A stretch of 43,667 nt of DNA from VRUE01 sp963774405 (GTDB taxonomy: Bacteria; Actinomycetota; Thermoleophilia; Solirubrobacterales; 70-9): NCBI GenBank assembly GCA_963774405.1, contig CAVZEV010000006.1, positions 1 to 43,667 on the forward strand, in the 5' to 3' direction. Each line of letters opens with the position of its first letter. Positions within the stretch are counted from its first letter, which is position 1. The notes beneath the pieces were generated by a model. The model saw only the letters and a program-made list of their open reading frames with translations. It made no database searches and was not told the DNA's origin. A program made the position numbers and the translations under genes. Of the stretch, positions 9,141 through 16,842 are shown piece by piece.

Positions 9141-10535
9141 AACGAACACGCCGCCGGCGCGCTGCTCGCCGGCGCCGCGCGCGCCGAGGAGCGCCCGCCG
9201 CGGGTGCTGATCCTCACCGCCGACATCGGCGAGGGCCACGACCTTCCCGCGCGGATCATCAAGGCCGACCTCGAGGAGGAGATGCCCGGACGCCGAGGTC
9301 GAGATCGTCAACGGGCTCGAGGCGATGGGCAGGATCTCCGTCCTCGGTCGTCCGCGACGGCTCCAGAGTGACCTTTCGCTGGATGCCCTGGCTGTTCGAC
9401 ATCCAGTACTGGCTGATCACCAAGTTCGCGCCGACCCGCTGGCTCATCCACCACCTCGGCTACGTGTCTCGGCGCCGTGGCCTGCTGAAGGCGATCGACG
9501 GCCTATGACCCCGATGTCGGTCGATCTCGACCTACCCCGGGGTGACCGCGGTGCTGGGGATGCTGCGCGAGAACCGGCGCCTGCGAAATCCCGGTGCAGT
9601 CGGCTATAACCGACCTCGCCGGTCTGCGCTACTGGGCCCACCCCGGGGTCGACCTGCACTACGTCACCCACCCGGAGTCGATCGAGGAGGTCGAGAGGCT
9701 GGTCGGCCCGGGGAGCGTCGAGTGGGTGCGCCCGCCGATCTCGCGCGACTTCCTGATGCCGCGCACCCGCCGCGACGCGCGCGAGGCCCTCGACGTTCCG
9801 GCACACGCGCGCGTCGTGCTCGTCTCCGGCGGCGGTTGGGGGATCGGCGATCTGGAGGGCGCGATCCGCTCAGCGCTGTCCGAGGACGCGCTGGTCGTCT
9901 GCATCACCGGCCGCAACGACATCGCCCGCGAGAAGCTGGAAAGCGCCTTCGCCGGCAACGAGCAGGTCCGCATCCTCGGCTTCACCGAGCAGATGAGCGA
10001 CTGGATGGCCGCCGCCGACGCGATGATCCACGCCACCGCCGGCCTGACCGTGCTCGAGGCCCACATCCGCGGCTGCCCGGTCGTCTCCTACGGCTTCTCG
10101 GCCGGCCACCTGCGCGCCAACAACGCCGCCTTCGACCGCTTTGGCCTGGCCGAGGTGGCGGCTTCCCAGCACGAGCTGGAGTCGGTCCTGCGTCACGTCA
10201 CCCGGGAGCGCCGCGCGCCCGATTCCTCCTTTGCCTCGCTGCCCTCGCTCGCCTCGCGCGTGCTCACCGTGCGCCCGCGGGTGCGTCCGCAGCCGGTCTG
10301 GCGCCTGCGGGCGGAGCGGGTGGCGACGGCGGTTGCGCTTGCCCTGATCGCGGTGGTGATGCTGTTCACCGTGATCGACCGCGAAGCCCCCTACAAGGTG
10401 GTCGCCAAGCCGCTCGAGGGTCGCATCCACTTCGGCAAGGACACCGACACCCCGAGCCCGGCGGTCGAAAGCTCGAAGCCGGCGCAGCCCGCCGTGGGGG
10501 CCGGCAAGCAGGCGAGCACCAGCAGCGGGAATTGA
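9141..10535 (+). pseudogene. MGDG-synthase-like glycosyltransferase with C-terminal membrane anchor, frameshifted N-terminal half
   Basis: Resembles diacylglycerol or lipid-II type GT-B transferases (MurG/MGDG synthase/UgtP group): RVLILTADIGEGH at the N-terminus is the typical opening, and the C-terminal lobe (VLVSGGGWGIGDLE, VVCITGRND, ILGFTEQMSDWMAAADAMI, GLTVLEAHIRGCPVV) is the UDP-sugar binding half. From 9594 to 10535 the frame is clean. Upstream, extra bases near 9291, 9343, 9505, 9526-9530 and 9585 break it. Past the catalytic lobe lies one transmembrane helix (VATAVALALIAVVMLFTVI) and a Ser/Lys-rich tail, unusual for the family. The last codons overlap the next start (TTGA). Confidence 0.7.
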
Positions 10536-11233
10536 TCAGGGCCGTATTCGGCCTGGGCGCCTCGGCGGCCGCGGTTCTGCACGCCGGCCCGGCGCTGGCG
10601 CCCCTGGTGCCGGGCCTCGGCCCGGCGCTGGGAATCACCCACACGGTGCCGGGCGCCGAGGTCGTTGCGCTCACCTTCGATGACGGCCCGCATCCACAGG
10701 GCACGCCCGCGGTGCTGGAGACGCTGCGCGAGCGCGGCGCCACCGCCACCTTCTTCCTCGCCGGGGAGCAGGTCGAGCGACGCCCGGCGCTGGCGGCCGA
10801 GATTGTCGCCGCCGGCCACCGGGTCGAGTTGCACTGCCACCGCCACCGCAACCTGCTGCGGCTCGGCGTGGGTCAGTTCCTCGACGATGCCGAGCGCGCC
10901 CGGGCGGCGATCGAGGAGGCGAGCGGCCAGGCGATCGCCGACTACCGCCCGCCCTACGGGATCTTCAGCGCGGCGACGCTGCGCGCGGTGCAGCGTCGCG
11001 GCTGGCGCCCGCTGCTCTGGTCACGCTGGGGCAAGGACTGGCGCCGCGACGCCACCGCCGGCTCGATCGCGCGTCGGGCGAGCGCCGGCATCGAGGCCGG
11101 CGACATCGTCCTCCTCCACGATGCCGACTACTACAGCGCGCGCGGCTCCTGGGTGCGCACGGCGGCGGCGCTGCCGCTGATCCTCGATGAGATCGAGTCC
11201 CGCGGGCTGAAGACGGCCTCGCTGCGCCGCTGA
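10532..11233 (+). CDS. Polysaccharide deacetylase, NodB domain
   Basis: 233 residues from TTG 10532, which overlaps the previous stop. All NodB motifs are present: TFDDGPH (Asp50, Asp51), the metal pair His101-x3-His105, YRPPYG, a Trp-rich WSRWGKDW, and DIVLLHDAD. This family removes N- or O-acetyl groups from cell-wall or capsule sugars, or from glycolipid precursors as in PIG-L-like steps. The N-terminus is hydrophobic (about residues 5-35) and may be a signal or anchor. It closes the five-gene cluster and is the only member without a frameshift. A hairpin terminator follows at 11425. Confidence 0.85.
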   Translation: MIRAVFGLGASAAAVLHAGPALAPLVPGLGPALGITHTVPGAEVVALTFDDGPHPQGTPAVLETLRERGATATFFLAGEQVERRPALAAEIVAAGHRVELHCHRHRNLLRLGVGQFLDDAERARAAIEEASGQAIADYRPPYGIFSAATLRAVQRRGWRPLLWSRWGKDWRRDATAGSIARRASAGIEAGDIVLLHDADYYSARGSWVRTAAALPLILDEIESRGLKTASLRR

Positions 11234-11424
11234 CTCGGCGGCGCGAGGGTCCACTGGTCGCAGCCGGCAAAGGCTTCGTCGAGGCGTCGCGCCATCGTGC
11301 TCCGTGGCCGATCCTGGTCGAAGATTTCCCTAGGCATGACTCTCCGTCCTGTAGGGGGTTATGGAACCTCCGCAGGGAACATTCGCCCCTCGATCGGACG
11401 AAAAACATGCAAGTAGCGAAAAAG

Positions 11425-11443
11425 AACGCGCAGCTTGCGCGTT
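11425..11443. terminator. Bidirectional terminator between convergent genes
   Basis: AACGCGCA (11425-11432) and TGCGCGTT (11436-11443) form a perfect 8-bp stem with a GCT loop. An A-rich run precedes it and TTTT follows, so it can serve both the deacetylase transcript (+) and the hydrolase transcript (-). The 190 bp between the deacetylase stop and this hairpin hold only an imperfect GGTT/AACC hairpin near 11350-11380 and no gene I can support. Confidence 0.7.
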
Positions 11444-11448
11444 TTGGC

Positions 11449-12291
11449 TCAGTCTTGCTGGACGAACGTCGCGATCTCGTCGGCGAGGCGGGCGGGCTGG
11501 TCGAGCGCCACGAAGGTGCTCGCGTCCGGGATCTGGACCAGGCGCGCGTTCGGCGTCTCCCTCTGCAGGCGTTCCGCGTAGGAGATCGGGAAGAACTTGT
11601 CGCCCGGCGCCCAGGCCAGCAGCAGCGGCAGATCCGATTCGCTCAGCCGCTCGGCGGCCTCGAGCGTGTAGCGCTTGTTCATTCCCGCGGTCACCTTGGT
11701 CGCGTCGCGCTTGACCCCGGGGTCGCTGAGGCTGGGCCTCATCCAGGAGGCGACGAGGTCGGCCGGGATCGGGGTGCGGGCGAAGGGCTTGAAGGCGGTG
11801 CGGGCGAGGGCGCCGATACGAAACGGCGCCGAGAGCAGGGTCATGCCGCCGGGCAGCTTCGCCAGCGCCGGCATCGCCTTGAAGATCCCCGGCGGGAAGT
11901 TGTCGTGGGTGTCGCAGTTGGTCAGCACCAGCCGGCCGATCCGCTCCGGGTGGCGGGTGACCAGCACCTGGGACATCGCACCGCCGGAGTCGTTGCCGAC
12001 GATCGTCACGTCCTCGAGCTCGAGCGCCTCGAGGAAGCTCGAGATGATCGCGGCGATGCCGGGAGGGGAGAGGTCGGCAGCGGGGCTCATCGCGACCTGC
12101 TGAGCCCCGATCGGCCAGTCGGGGGCGATGCAGCGGCAGCGATCCGAGAGCGAGTCGACGACGCCGTCCCAGAGCCGGCCGTCGACGAGGAAGCCGTGGA
12201 CGAAGACCACCGGCTTGCCCTCGCCCGCTTCGCGGTAGCGGATCCGCCCCGCCGGCAGCTCGATCTCGTGACGCTGGTCTGACTGGCTCAT
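11449..12291 (-). CDS. Alpha/beta-hydrolase-fold protein with Asp nucleophile and no obvious catalytic His
   Basis: 280 residues from ATG 12291, preceded by GAGGAGG at good spacing; a TTG at 12297 is also in frame. VVFVHGF gives the oxyanion-hole His-Gly. The nucleophile elbow is VGNDSGGA, placing Asp101 where most hydrolases have Ser, as in haloalkane and fluoroacetate dehalogenases. The acid loop is APGDKFFP. Where the catalytic His is expected (GxGHF...DQP), the sequence reads IPDASTFVALDQPARL, so the His is replaced. Similar GND(T/S)GG proteins are common in actinobacteria and their reaction is not known to me. Monocistronic, upstream of the diguanylate cyclase gene on the same strand. 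Confidence 0.75.
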   Translation of the reverse strand: MSQSDQRHEIELPAGRIRYREAGEGKPVVFVHGFLVDGRLWDGVVDSLSDRCRCIAPDWPIGAQQVAMSPAADLSPPGIAAIISSFLEALELEDVTIVGNDSGGAMSQVLVTRHPERIGRLVLTNCDTHDNFPPGIFKAMPALAKLPGGMTLLSAPFRIGALARTAFKPFARTPIPADLVASWMRPSLSDPGVKRDATKVTAGMNKRYTLEAAERLSESDLPLLLAWAPGDKFFPISYAERLQRETPNARLVQIPDASTFVALDQPARLADEIATFVQQD

Positions 12292-12384
12292 CGGCAATCC
12301 TCCTCGGCAGCGAACTGCATCAACTTCTCAAACGTATACAGGCAGAGCGCTCCGCGCGGATGCTCGCCGCGCTGCTCGACGGCG

Positions 12385-13905
12385 TCAGCCGCGCGAAGCC
12401 CTGATCGCCGGCTCGGGACTCTGCGGGCCCGCGACGGCAACGCCGGGGTGGGCGAGGCGGCGCGACTCCTTCTGCGCGTACATGCGCACGTCGGCCAGTT
12501 GCAGGGCGCCCGAGGGGTCGCGGGCCTCGGCCGGGATCATCGCCGCCCCCCAGGAGGAGCTGACCTCGACCCCGCGATCGCTTTCGGTCAACGCTTCGGT
12601 TGCCGCGTGGGCCACGGCGTCGAAGCGCTCCGCGGCGCAGGTGAGCAGCAGGCAGAACTCGTCGCCGCCGATCCGGTAGGCGACCCCGTCATCGCCGATC
12701 GCCGCCTTCAGCGAGTCGCCGAGCCGGCTCAGCAGCCGGTCCCCGGCGGGGTGGCCGAAGGTGTCGTTGTAGCGCTTGAAGCCGTTGAGGTCGAAGAGGT
12801 AGAGCATCGCCGGCCACTCGTCGCTCGCTCGCGCGCAGGTCTCCGCCAGCTCGACCTCCATGCGGCCGCGGTTGCCGAGCCCGGTCAGCGAGTCCGTGCG
12901 CACTTCCTCGAGCAGTTTGTGGTTCTCGCGGTCGCTCATCGTCAGGCGAACGATCACGGCTGTCATCGTCGCCGCCCAGAGGACCGTCGAGAGGCCGCCC
13001 GTGGCGCTGTAGTACTGCATTGCGAAGAGCCCGATCATCACCGCCGCGAAGACGGCGGGCACGATGATCTCGCGGCGGTCGCTCTCCTGCGAAGAGGTGA
13101 TCGCGGCGGCCTCGGCCGGCTGCCAGACCGCGGCGCCGAGGCAGACGGCGGCGATCAGGTAGATCGGGTTGATCCATTCGCCGCCGGGCAGCGCCCCGCC
13201 GGTCGACTGCAGGGTGTAGGCGATGTCGGCGACCACCAGCGCCGAGAGGCCGGCGAGCAGCAGCGACCAGGTGCGCCCGGGCCGCCAGCCGGTGAGGGCG
13301 ATCACGCCGACGACCAGCGAGAGCATCGCGATGTCGCCGATCGGGTAGGCGAGGGTCGTCAGCTTTTCCAGCGTGGAGCCGGTCGCCTTGCCGGCGACGA
13401 AGTCGAAGACGAAGGCGGTGCCCAGCGCGGCGGTGCCGAGCGCCGCGATCAGCCCGTCCATCCAGAGCCGCCACCTGATCTCGTGCGCCCGCGCCCGCAC
13501 CAGCATCGCCAGGCCGGCGTAGGCCAATGGGTAGAAGCCGAGGTAGCCGATGTCGGCGGGGGAGGGGTAGGGGGCGGCGGGGTTGCCTTCGATGAACGCG
13601 GTCCAGTAGACCTCGGCGGCTCCCCAGCTGAGCAGGGCGGCGCCGATCCACAGCCAGGCCGATCGCTCGCGGGGGTAGTCGGACGCCCTGAGGAGGCAGG
13701 CCAGCCCGGCGCCGAGGACAACCGCGTCGTAGAGCGCTTCGCTGATCGCGAAATCGAGGCCGGCGCCGATGCCGAGCCAGTCGTGCAGGGCGACCGCGGT
13801 GGTGCCGCCGAGCAGCAGCACGGCGAGGGCGCGGCGAAGCCGGCGCGCAAGCCCCGAGCTGGGCGCGGTCTCGGCCATCTCCGTTGCGGTCTCCGTGCTT
13901 TCCAC
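12385..13905 (-). CDS. Membrane-bound diguanylate cyclase (GGDEF)
   Basis: 506 residues. About nine to ten hydrophobic helices (residues 25-300) form an uncharacterised sensor module, followed by a GGDEF domain that makes cyclic di-GMP from two GTP. The domain opens with DSLTGLGNRGRME, has the metal-binding LFDLNGFKRYND, and the signature is intact at 413-417 (RIGGDEFCLLL). The RxxD inhibitory site five residues before GGDEF is absent (DDGVAYRIGG), so product inhibition at that site is not expected. It is divergent from rpmE with about 80 bp between. Confidence 0.88.
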   Translation of the reverse strand: MESTETATEMAETAPSSGLARRLRRALAVLLLGGTTAVALHDWLGIGAGLDFAISEALYDAVVLGAGLACLLRASDYPRERSAWLWIGAALLSWGAAEVYWTAFIEGNPAAPYPSPADIGYLGFYPLAYAGLAMLVRARAHEIRWRLWMDGLIAALGTAALGTAFVFDFVAGKATGSTLEKLTTLAYPIGDIAMLSLVVGVIALTGWRPGRTWSLLLAGLSALVVADIAYTLQSTGGALPGGEWINPIYLIAAVCLGAAVWQPAEAAAITSSQESDRREIIVPAVFAAVMIGLFAMQYYSATGGLSTVLWAATMTAVIVRLTMSDRENHKLLEEVRTDSLTGLGNRGRMEVELAETCARASDEWPAMLYLFDLNGFKRYNDTFGHPAGDRLLSRLGDSLKAAIGDDGVAYRIGGDEFCLLLTCAAERFDAVAHAATEALTESDRGVEVSSSWGAAMIPAEARDPSGALQLADVRMYAQKESRRLAHPGVAVAGPQSPEPAIRASRG

Positions 13906-13971
13906 CAGTGGAGCTATCGGCAGCGAGGAGCCGTTTCACAACCCCTTGATCGGCCGCTTGCGCGAGTCATC

Positions 13972-13977
13972 TAGACT
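13972..13977 (+). promoter_or_regulatory. -10 box of a leaderless rpmE transcript
   Basis: TAGACT ends 7 nt before the GTG start at 13985, so transcription should begin at or one base before the start codon. A weak TTGATC lies about 20 nt upstream of the box. Confidence 0.45.
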
Positions 13978-13984
13978 GGAGAGC

Positions 13985-14200
13985 GTGAAAAGCGGAATTC
14001 ATCCTGATTACACGCTGGCAAACGTGCACTGCTCCTGCGGGAACCAGTTCTACACGCGCTCCACGCAGGCCGACCTGCACGTCGAGCTCTGCTCGGAGTG
14101 CCACCCGTTCTACACCGGCAAGCAGAAGCTGGTCGACACGGGCGGCAGGGTCGAGCGCTTCCAGCGCCGCGCTGCCAAGCACGCCAAGGCCGGGAGGTAG
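13985..14200 (+). CDS. rpmE: 50S ribosomal protein L31, zinc-binding form
   Basis: 71 residues from GTG 13985, which begins MKSGIHPDYTLANVHCSCGN, the usual L31 opening; longer in-frame starts have no conservation. The zinc ligands are the CSC pair near residue 16-18 and CSEC near 36-39, then HPFYTGKQKLVDTGGRVERF, the family signature. The Cys set marks the zinc-replete paralogue. It heads the translation block and is 3 nt from the next gene. Confidence 0.95.
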   Translation: MKSGIHPDYTLANVHCSCGNQFYTRSTQADLHVELCSECHPFYTGKQKLVDTGGRVERFQRRAAKHAKAGR

Positions 14201-14203
14201 GCC

Positions 14204-15220
14204 GTGAGCCCAGAGCTGGGCTCGCTGCAAACCGAAGCTGCCGCCCCGTCCGAAAACGGGGCCGACCCGCTGCGCATGCCCGACGGCGCACTCGTCGCCA
14301 AGCGCGACGCGCCGGTCGGCGGCCAGGCGGTGCTCGAGGGCGTGATGATGCGTGGCATCTCGATCTGGGCCGTGGCGGCGCGCCGCCCCGACGGCGAGAT
14401 CGAGATCAGCTCCGAGCCGATCCGGCCCTGGGCCACCCGCCACCGGCTCTGGCGCCTGCCGGTCCTGCGCGGCGTCGTCGCCCTCGGCGAGTCGCTGAAG
14501 ATCGGCTTCCGGGCGCTGGCGATCTCGGCCAACGCCCAGCTGGAGGAGGACGAGGAGGGCGAGCGGGAAGAGATCGGCGGCTGGATGTGGGGCTTGACGA
14601 TCGCCTTCTCGATGCTGCTCGCCGTCGGCCTTTTCTTCGTCGTCCCGGTCGGCCTCACCAGCCTGATCAAGGACAAGCTCGGCTCGCCCTTCCTCTTCTG
14701 GCTGGTCGAGGGCGTGCTGCGCACCGGCATCTTCATCGGCTACATCGCGGCGATCAGCCGCCTCAAGGACCTGCGCCGCGTCTTCGAGTACCACGGTGCC
14801 GAGCACAAGACGATCTCCTGCTACGAGGCCGAAGACGAGCTGACGCCCGCCCGGGCGAAGCTCTACTCGCGGCTGCACCCGCGCTGCGGCACCAGCTTCC
14901 TGCTGATCGTGATGGTGCTGGCGATCTTCGTCTTCGCCCCGATCGGGCTGCCGGCCTGGTACTGGCTGGTCCTCTCGCGCATCGTCGGCATCCCGCTGAT
15001 CGCGGGCCTCTCCTACGAGGTGATCAAGTGGGCGGGCAAGAACCGCCGCAAGCGCTGGGTGCGGGCGGTCATGTGGCCCGGCCTGATGCTGCAGAACCTG
15101 ACCACGCGCGAGCCCGACGAGGACGAGCTGGCGGTCGCGATCGCCTCGCTGGAGGCGGTGCTGGCGCGTGAGTCACCCGAGGCCGCCGCCGGGCAGCAGC
15201 ACATCGAGATCGTCGCTTAG
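14204..15220 (+). CDS. DUF1385 family membrane protein
   Basis: 338 residues from GTG 14204, three bases after rpmE. The DUF1385 signatures are clear: PVGGQAVLEGVMMRG near residue 35, LPVLRGVVALGESLKIG, LRRVFEYHGAEHKTISCYE and LHPRCGTSFLLIV. Three to five transmembrane helices lie between about 130 and 270. This family often sits beside rpmE and prfA in Firmicutes and Actinobacteria; its biochemical role is unknown. It is convergent with the SnoaL-like gene, with 3 bp between. Confidence 0.9.
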   Translation: MSPELGSLQTEAAAPSENGADPLRMPDGALVAKRDAPVGGQAVLEGVMMRGISIWAVAARRPDGEIEISSEPIRPWATRHRLWRLPVLRGVVALGESLKIGFRALAISANAQLEEDEEGEREEIGGWMWGLTIAFSMLLAVGLFFVVPVGLTSLIKDKLGSPFLFWLVEGVLRTGIFIGYIAAISRLKDLRRVFEYHGAEHKTISCYEAEDELTPARAKLYSRLHPRCGTSFLLIVMVLAIFVFAPIGLPAWYWLVLSRIVGIPLIAGLSYEVIKWAGKNRRKRWVRAVMWPGLMLQNLTTREPDEDELAVAIASLEAVLARESPEAAAGQQHIEIVA

Positions 15221-15223
15221 CTC

Positions 15224-15619
15224 CTAGCGGCCGCCCCAGCCCCAGAGCGTCGCGATCGAGATCTTCCAGCTGCCTTCGACCTGCTTGAGCACGAGCGAGG
15301 GGTCGCAGGAGTGCTCGTAGTGAGGGCCGGCGGCGACGCGGGCGCTGACCTGCCAGAGCTCGCGGACGTAGGCGACGTCGCCGGCGAAGAGGACGTTGCT
15401 CTGCTCGACCTCGATCTGGACGCGGCGTGAGATCAGCTGGGCGAGCAGGGGGCGGATGTGCTCGCGATCGTGGATCGCGGTCGCGTCGGGGGTCAGCAGG
15501 CAGGCGTCGCGGGCGAAGCAGCCCGTCGCCGCGTCGAGGTTGCCCGACCCGATCAGCCTGGGCAGGGCGAGGCAGGCGATGCGCGTGGGTGGCGCGGCGA
15601 GGAGCGTGTCCGATTTCAT
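15224..15619 (-). CDS. SnoaL/NTF2-like small protein
   Basis: 131 residues from ATG 15619, chosen because TTGGAGG sits 5 nt upstream. The cone-shaped NTF2/SnoaL fold is suggested by an N-terminal helix (LPRLIGSGNLDAATGCFARD), the loop LLTPDATAIHDREHIRPLLAQLI, and terminal strands ending DPSLVLKQVEGSWKISIAT. Such proteins include polyketide cyclases, ketosteroid isomerases and many without a known reaction. It is inserted between DUF1385 and prfA on the opposite strand. Its promoter carries the same operator palindrome as the gntR gene 2.6 kb away. Confidence 0.7.
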   Translation of the reverse strand: MKSDTLLAAPPTRIACLALPRLIGSGNLDAATGCFARDACLLTPDATAIHDREHIRPLLAQLISRRVQIEVEQSNVLFAGDVAYVRELWQVSARVAAGPHYEHSCDPSLVLKQVEGSWKISIATLWGWGGR

Positions 15620-15672
15620 CTCAGCCTCCAAGCAAATTCACGAAGCGTTTCCCGTTGAACTAGCTAGCTATC

Positions 15673-15701
15673 ACAGTAACCGGAGCTATTGTGCTAGTCA
15701 A
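15673..15701 (-). promoter_or_regulatory. SnoaL-gene promoter: TTGACT - 17 nt - TACTGT
   Basis: On the minus strand, TTGACT (15701-15696) and TACTGT (15678-15673) are separated by exactly 17 nt. The -35 box lies in the centre of the palindrome 15690-15709. The hexamers and spacing are identical to those of the gntR promoter at 18301-18329. Confidence 0.7.
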
Positions 15702-15709
15702 CTGGCACA
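15690..15709. promoter_or_regulatory. Operator-like palindrome, copy 1 (GntR type)
   Basis: TGTGCTAGT, CA, ACTGGCACA: 9-bp arms with one non-paired position. Same design as copy 2 at 18293-18312 (consensus TGTKCTAGTYRACTGGMACA). It covers the -35 box of the SnoaL-like gene and lies 65 bp upstream of the prfA start. Confidence 0.7.
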
Positions 15710-15762
15710 CTATTTCCGGGCAGCCGAGTCCGTGCCGGGTTCGCGATCGAGTGGCCCCCGTC

Positions 15763-15768
15763 TATGTT
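15763..15768 (+). promoter_or_regulatory. -10 box of a probable leaderless prfA transcript
   Basis: TATGTT ends 6 nt before GTG 15775; a TTCGCG lies 17 nt upstream as a weak -35. No ribosome-binding site precedes the GTG, consistent with a leaderless message. Confidence 0.45.
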
Positions 15769-15774
15769 GTGGTC

Positions 15775-16842
15775 GTGATCGATTCCCTGGTCGAACAGAT
15801 CGAGGCGCGCTTCGCCGAGCTCGAGGCGCAGATGTCCGACCCCGCCGTGATCGGAGACCGCGAGCGCTACGCCGAGGTCGGCCGCGAGTATCGCGAGCTG
15901 CAGCCGGCGCGGGAGCTGGCGGTCGAGTACCGCAAGCTGAAGGACGACCTCGAGGGAGCGCGCGAGCTGCTGGCCGAGGACGGCGAGGACCCCGAGCTGC
16001 TGAGGATGGTCGAGGAGGCGCCGCCGCGGATCGAGGCGTTGGAAGAGGAGATTCGTTTGGCGATGGTCGAGCGCGACCCAAACGACTCGAAGAACGTCCT
16101 GGTCGAGATCAGGGCCGGGACCGGCGGCGACGAGGCGGCGCTCTTCGCCGGCGACCTCTACAAGATGCTTTCCCGCTATGCCGAAGAGCGCGGCTTCTCC
16201 ACCGAGCCGCTCTCGCAGTCGAGCGCCGAGGTCGGCGGCTTCAAGGAGGTCACCTTCGCGATCAAGGGCGAGGGCGCCTACTCGATCTTCAAGTACGAGG
16301 GCGGCACGCACCGGGTGCAGCGCGTGCCCGAGACCGAGTCGCAGGGACGGATCCACACCTCGACCGCGACCGTGGCGGTCCTGCCCGAGGCCGAGGAGGT
16401 CGAGGTCGAGATCGACCAGAACGACCTGCAGATCGACGTCTACCGCTCCTCGGGCCCCGGCGGCCAGTCGGTCAACACGACCGACTCGGCGGTGCGGATC
16501 ACCCACAAACCGAGCGGCATCGTCGTCTCGATGCAGGACGAGAAGTCCCAGCTGCAGAACAAGGAGCGGGCGATGCGGGTGCTGCGGGCGCGCCTGTACG
16601 AGCGCGAGCTGGCCGAACAGCAGGCGAAGATCGCCTCCGAGCGCAAGGCGCAGGTCGGCAGCGGCGAGCGCTCGGAGAAGGTGCGCACCTACAACTTCCC
16701 CCAGGGCCGCGTCACCGATCACCGGATCAAGCACACCTCGCACAACCTCGACGGCGTGCTCGGCGGCGAGCTGGCCGAGTTCACCGATGCGCTCGCGGCG
16801 GAGGAGAAGCGCCGCCGCCTCGAGACCGCCACCGTCGGGTGA
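15775..16842 (+). CDS. prfA: Peptide chain release factor 1
   Basis: 355 residues. Recognises UAA and UAG in the ribosomal A site and triggers peptide release. The GGQ loop is at 229-231 (SSGPGGQSVNTTDSAVRITH), whose Gln is the substrate of PrmC. The stop-codon tripeptide PxT is PET at 185-187, followed by ESQGRIHTS, which marks RF1 rather than RF2. IRAGTGGDEAALFAGDLYKM precedes it. Start GTG 15775 gives the usual MIDSL-like opening; the frame remains open upstream, but that part is not conserved. Overlaps prmC by four bases (GTGA). Confidence 0.96.
   Translation: MIDSLVEQIEARFAELEAQMSDPAVIGDRERYAEVGREYRELQPARELAVEYRKLKDDLEGARELLAEDGEDPELLRMVEEAPPRIEALEEEIRLAMVERDPNDSKNVLVEIRAGTGGDEAALFAGDLYKMLSRYAEERGFSTEPLSQSSAEVGGFKEVTFAIKGEGAYSIFKYEGGTHRVQRVPETESQGRIHTSTATVAVLPEAEEVEVEIDQNDLQIDVYRSSGPGGQSVNTTDSAVRITHKPSGIVVSMQDEKSQLQNKERAMRVLRARLYERELAEQQAKIASERKAQVGSGERSEKVRTYNFPQGRVTDHRIKHTSHNLDGVLGGELAEFTDALAAEEKRRRLETATVG

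Noticed and set aside
11131..11337. Minus-strand 68-codon ORF beginning MPREIFDQDRPRSTMARRLD
   Set aside because: Overlaps the end of the deacetylase gene and has no recognisable family.
12448..13974. Plus-strand 508-codon open frame antisense to the diguanylate cyclase
   Set aside because: The minus strand carries an intact GGDEF domain; the plus-strand product is Arg/Gly-rich shadow.
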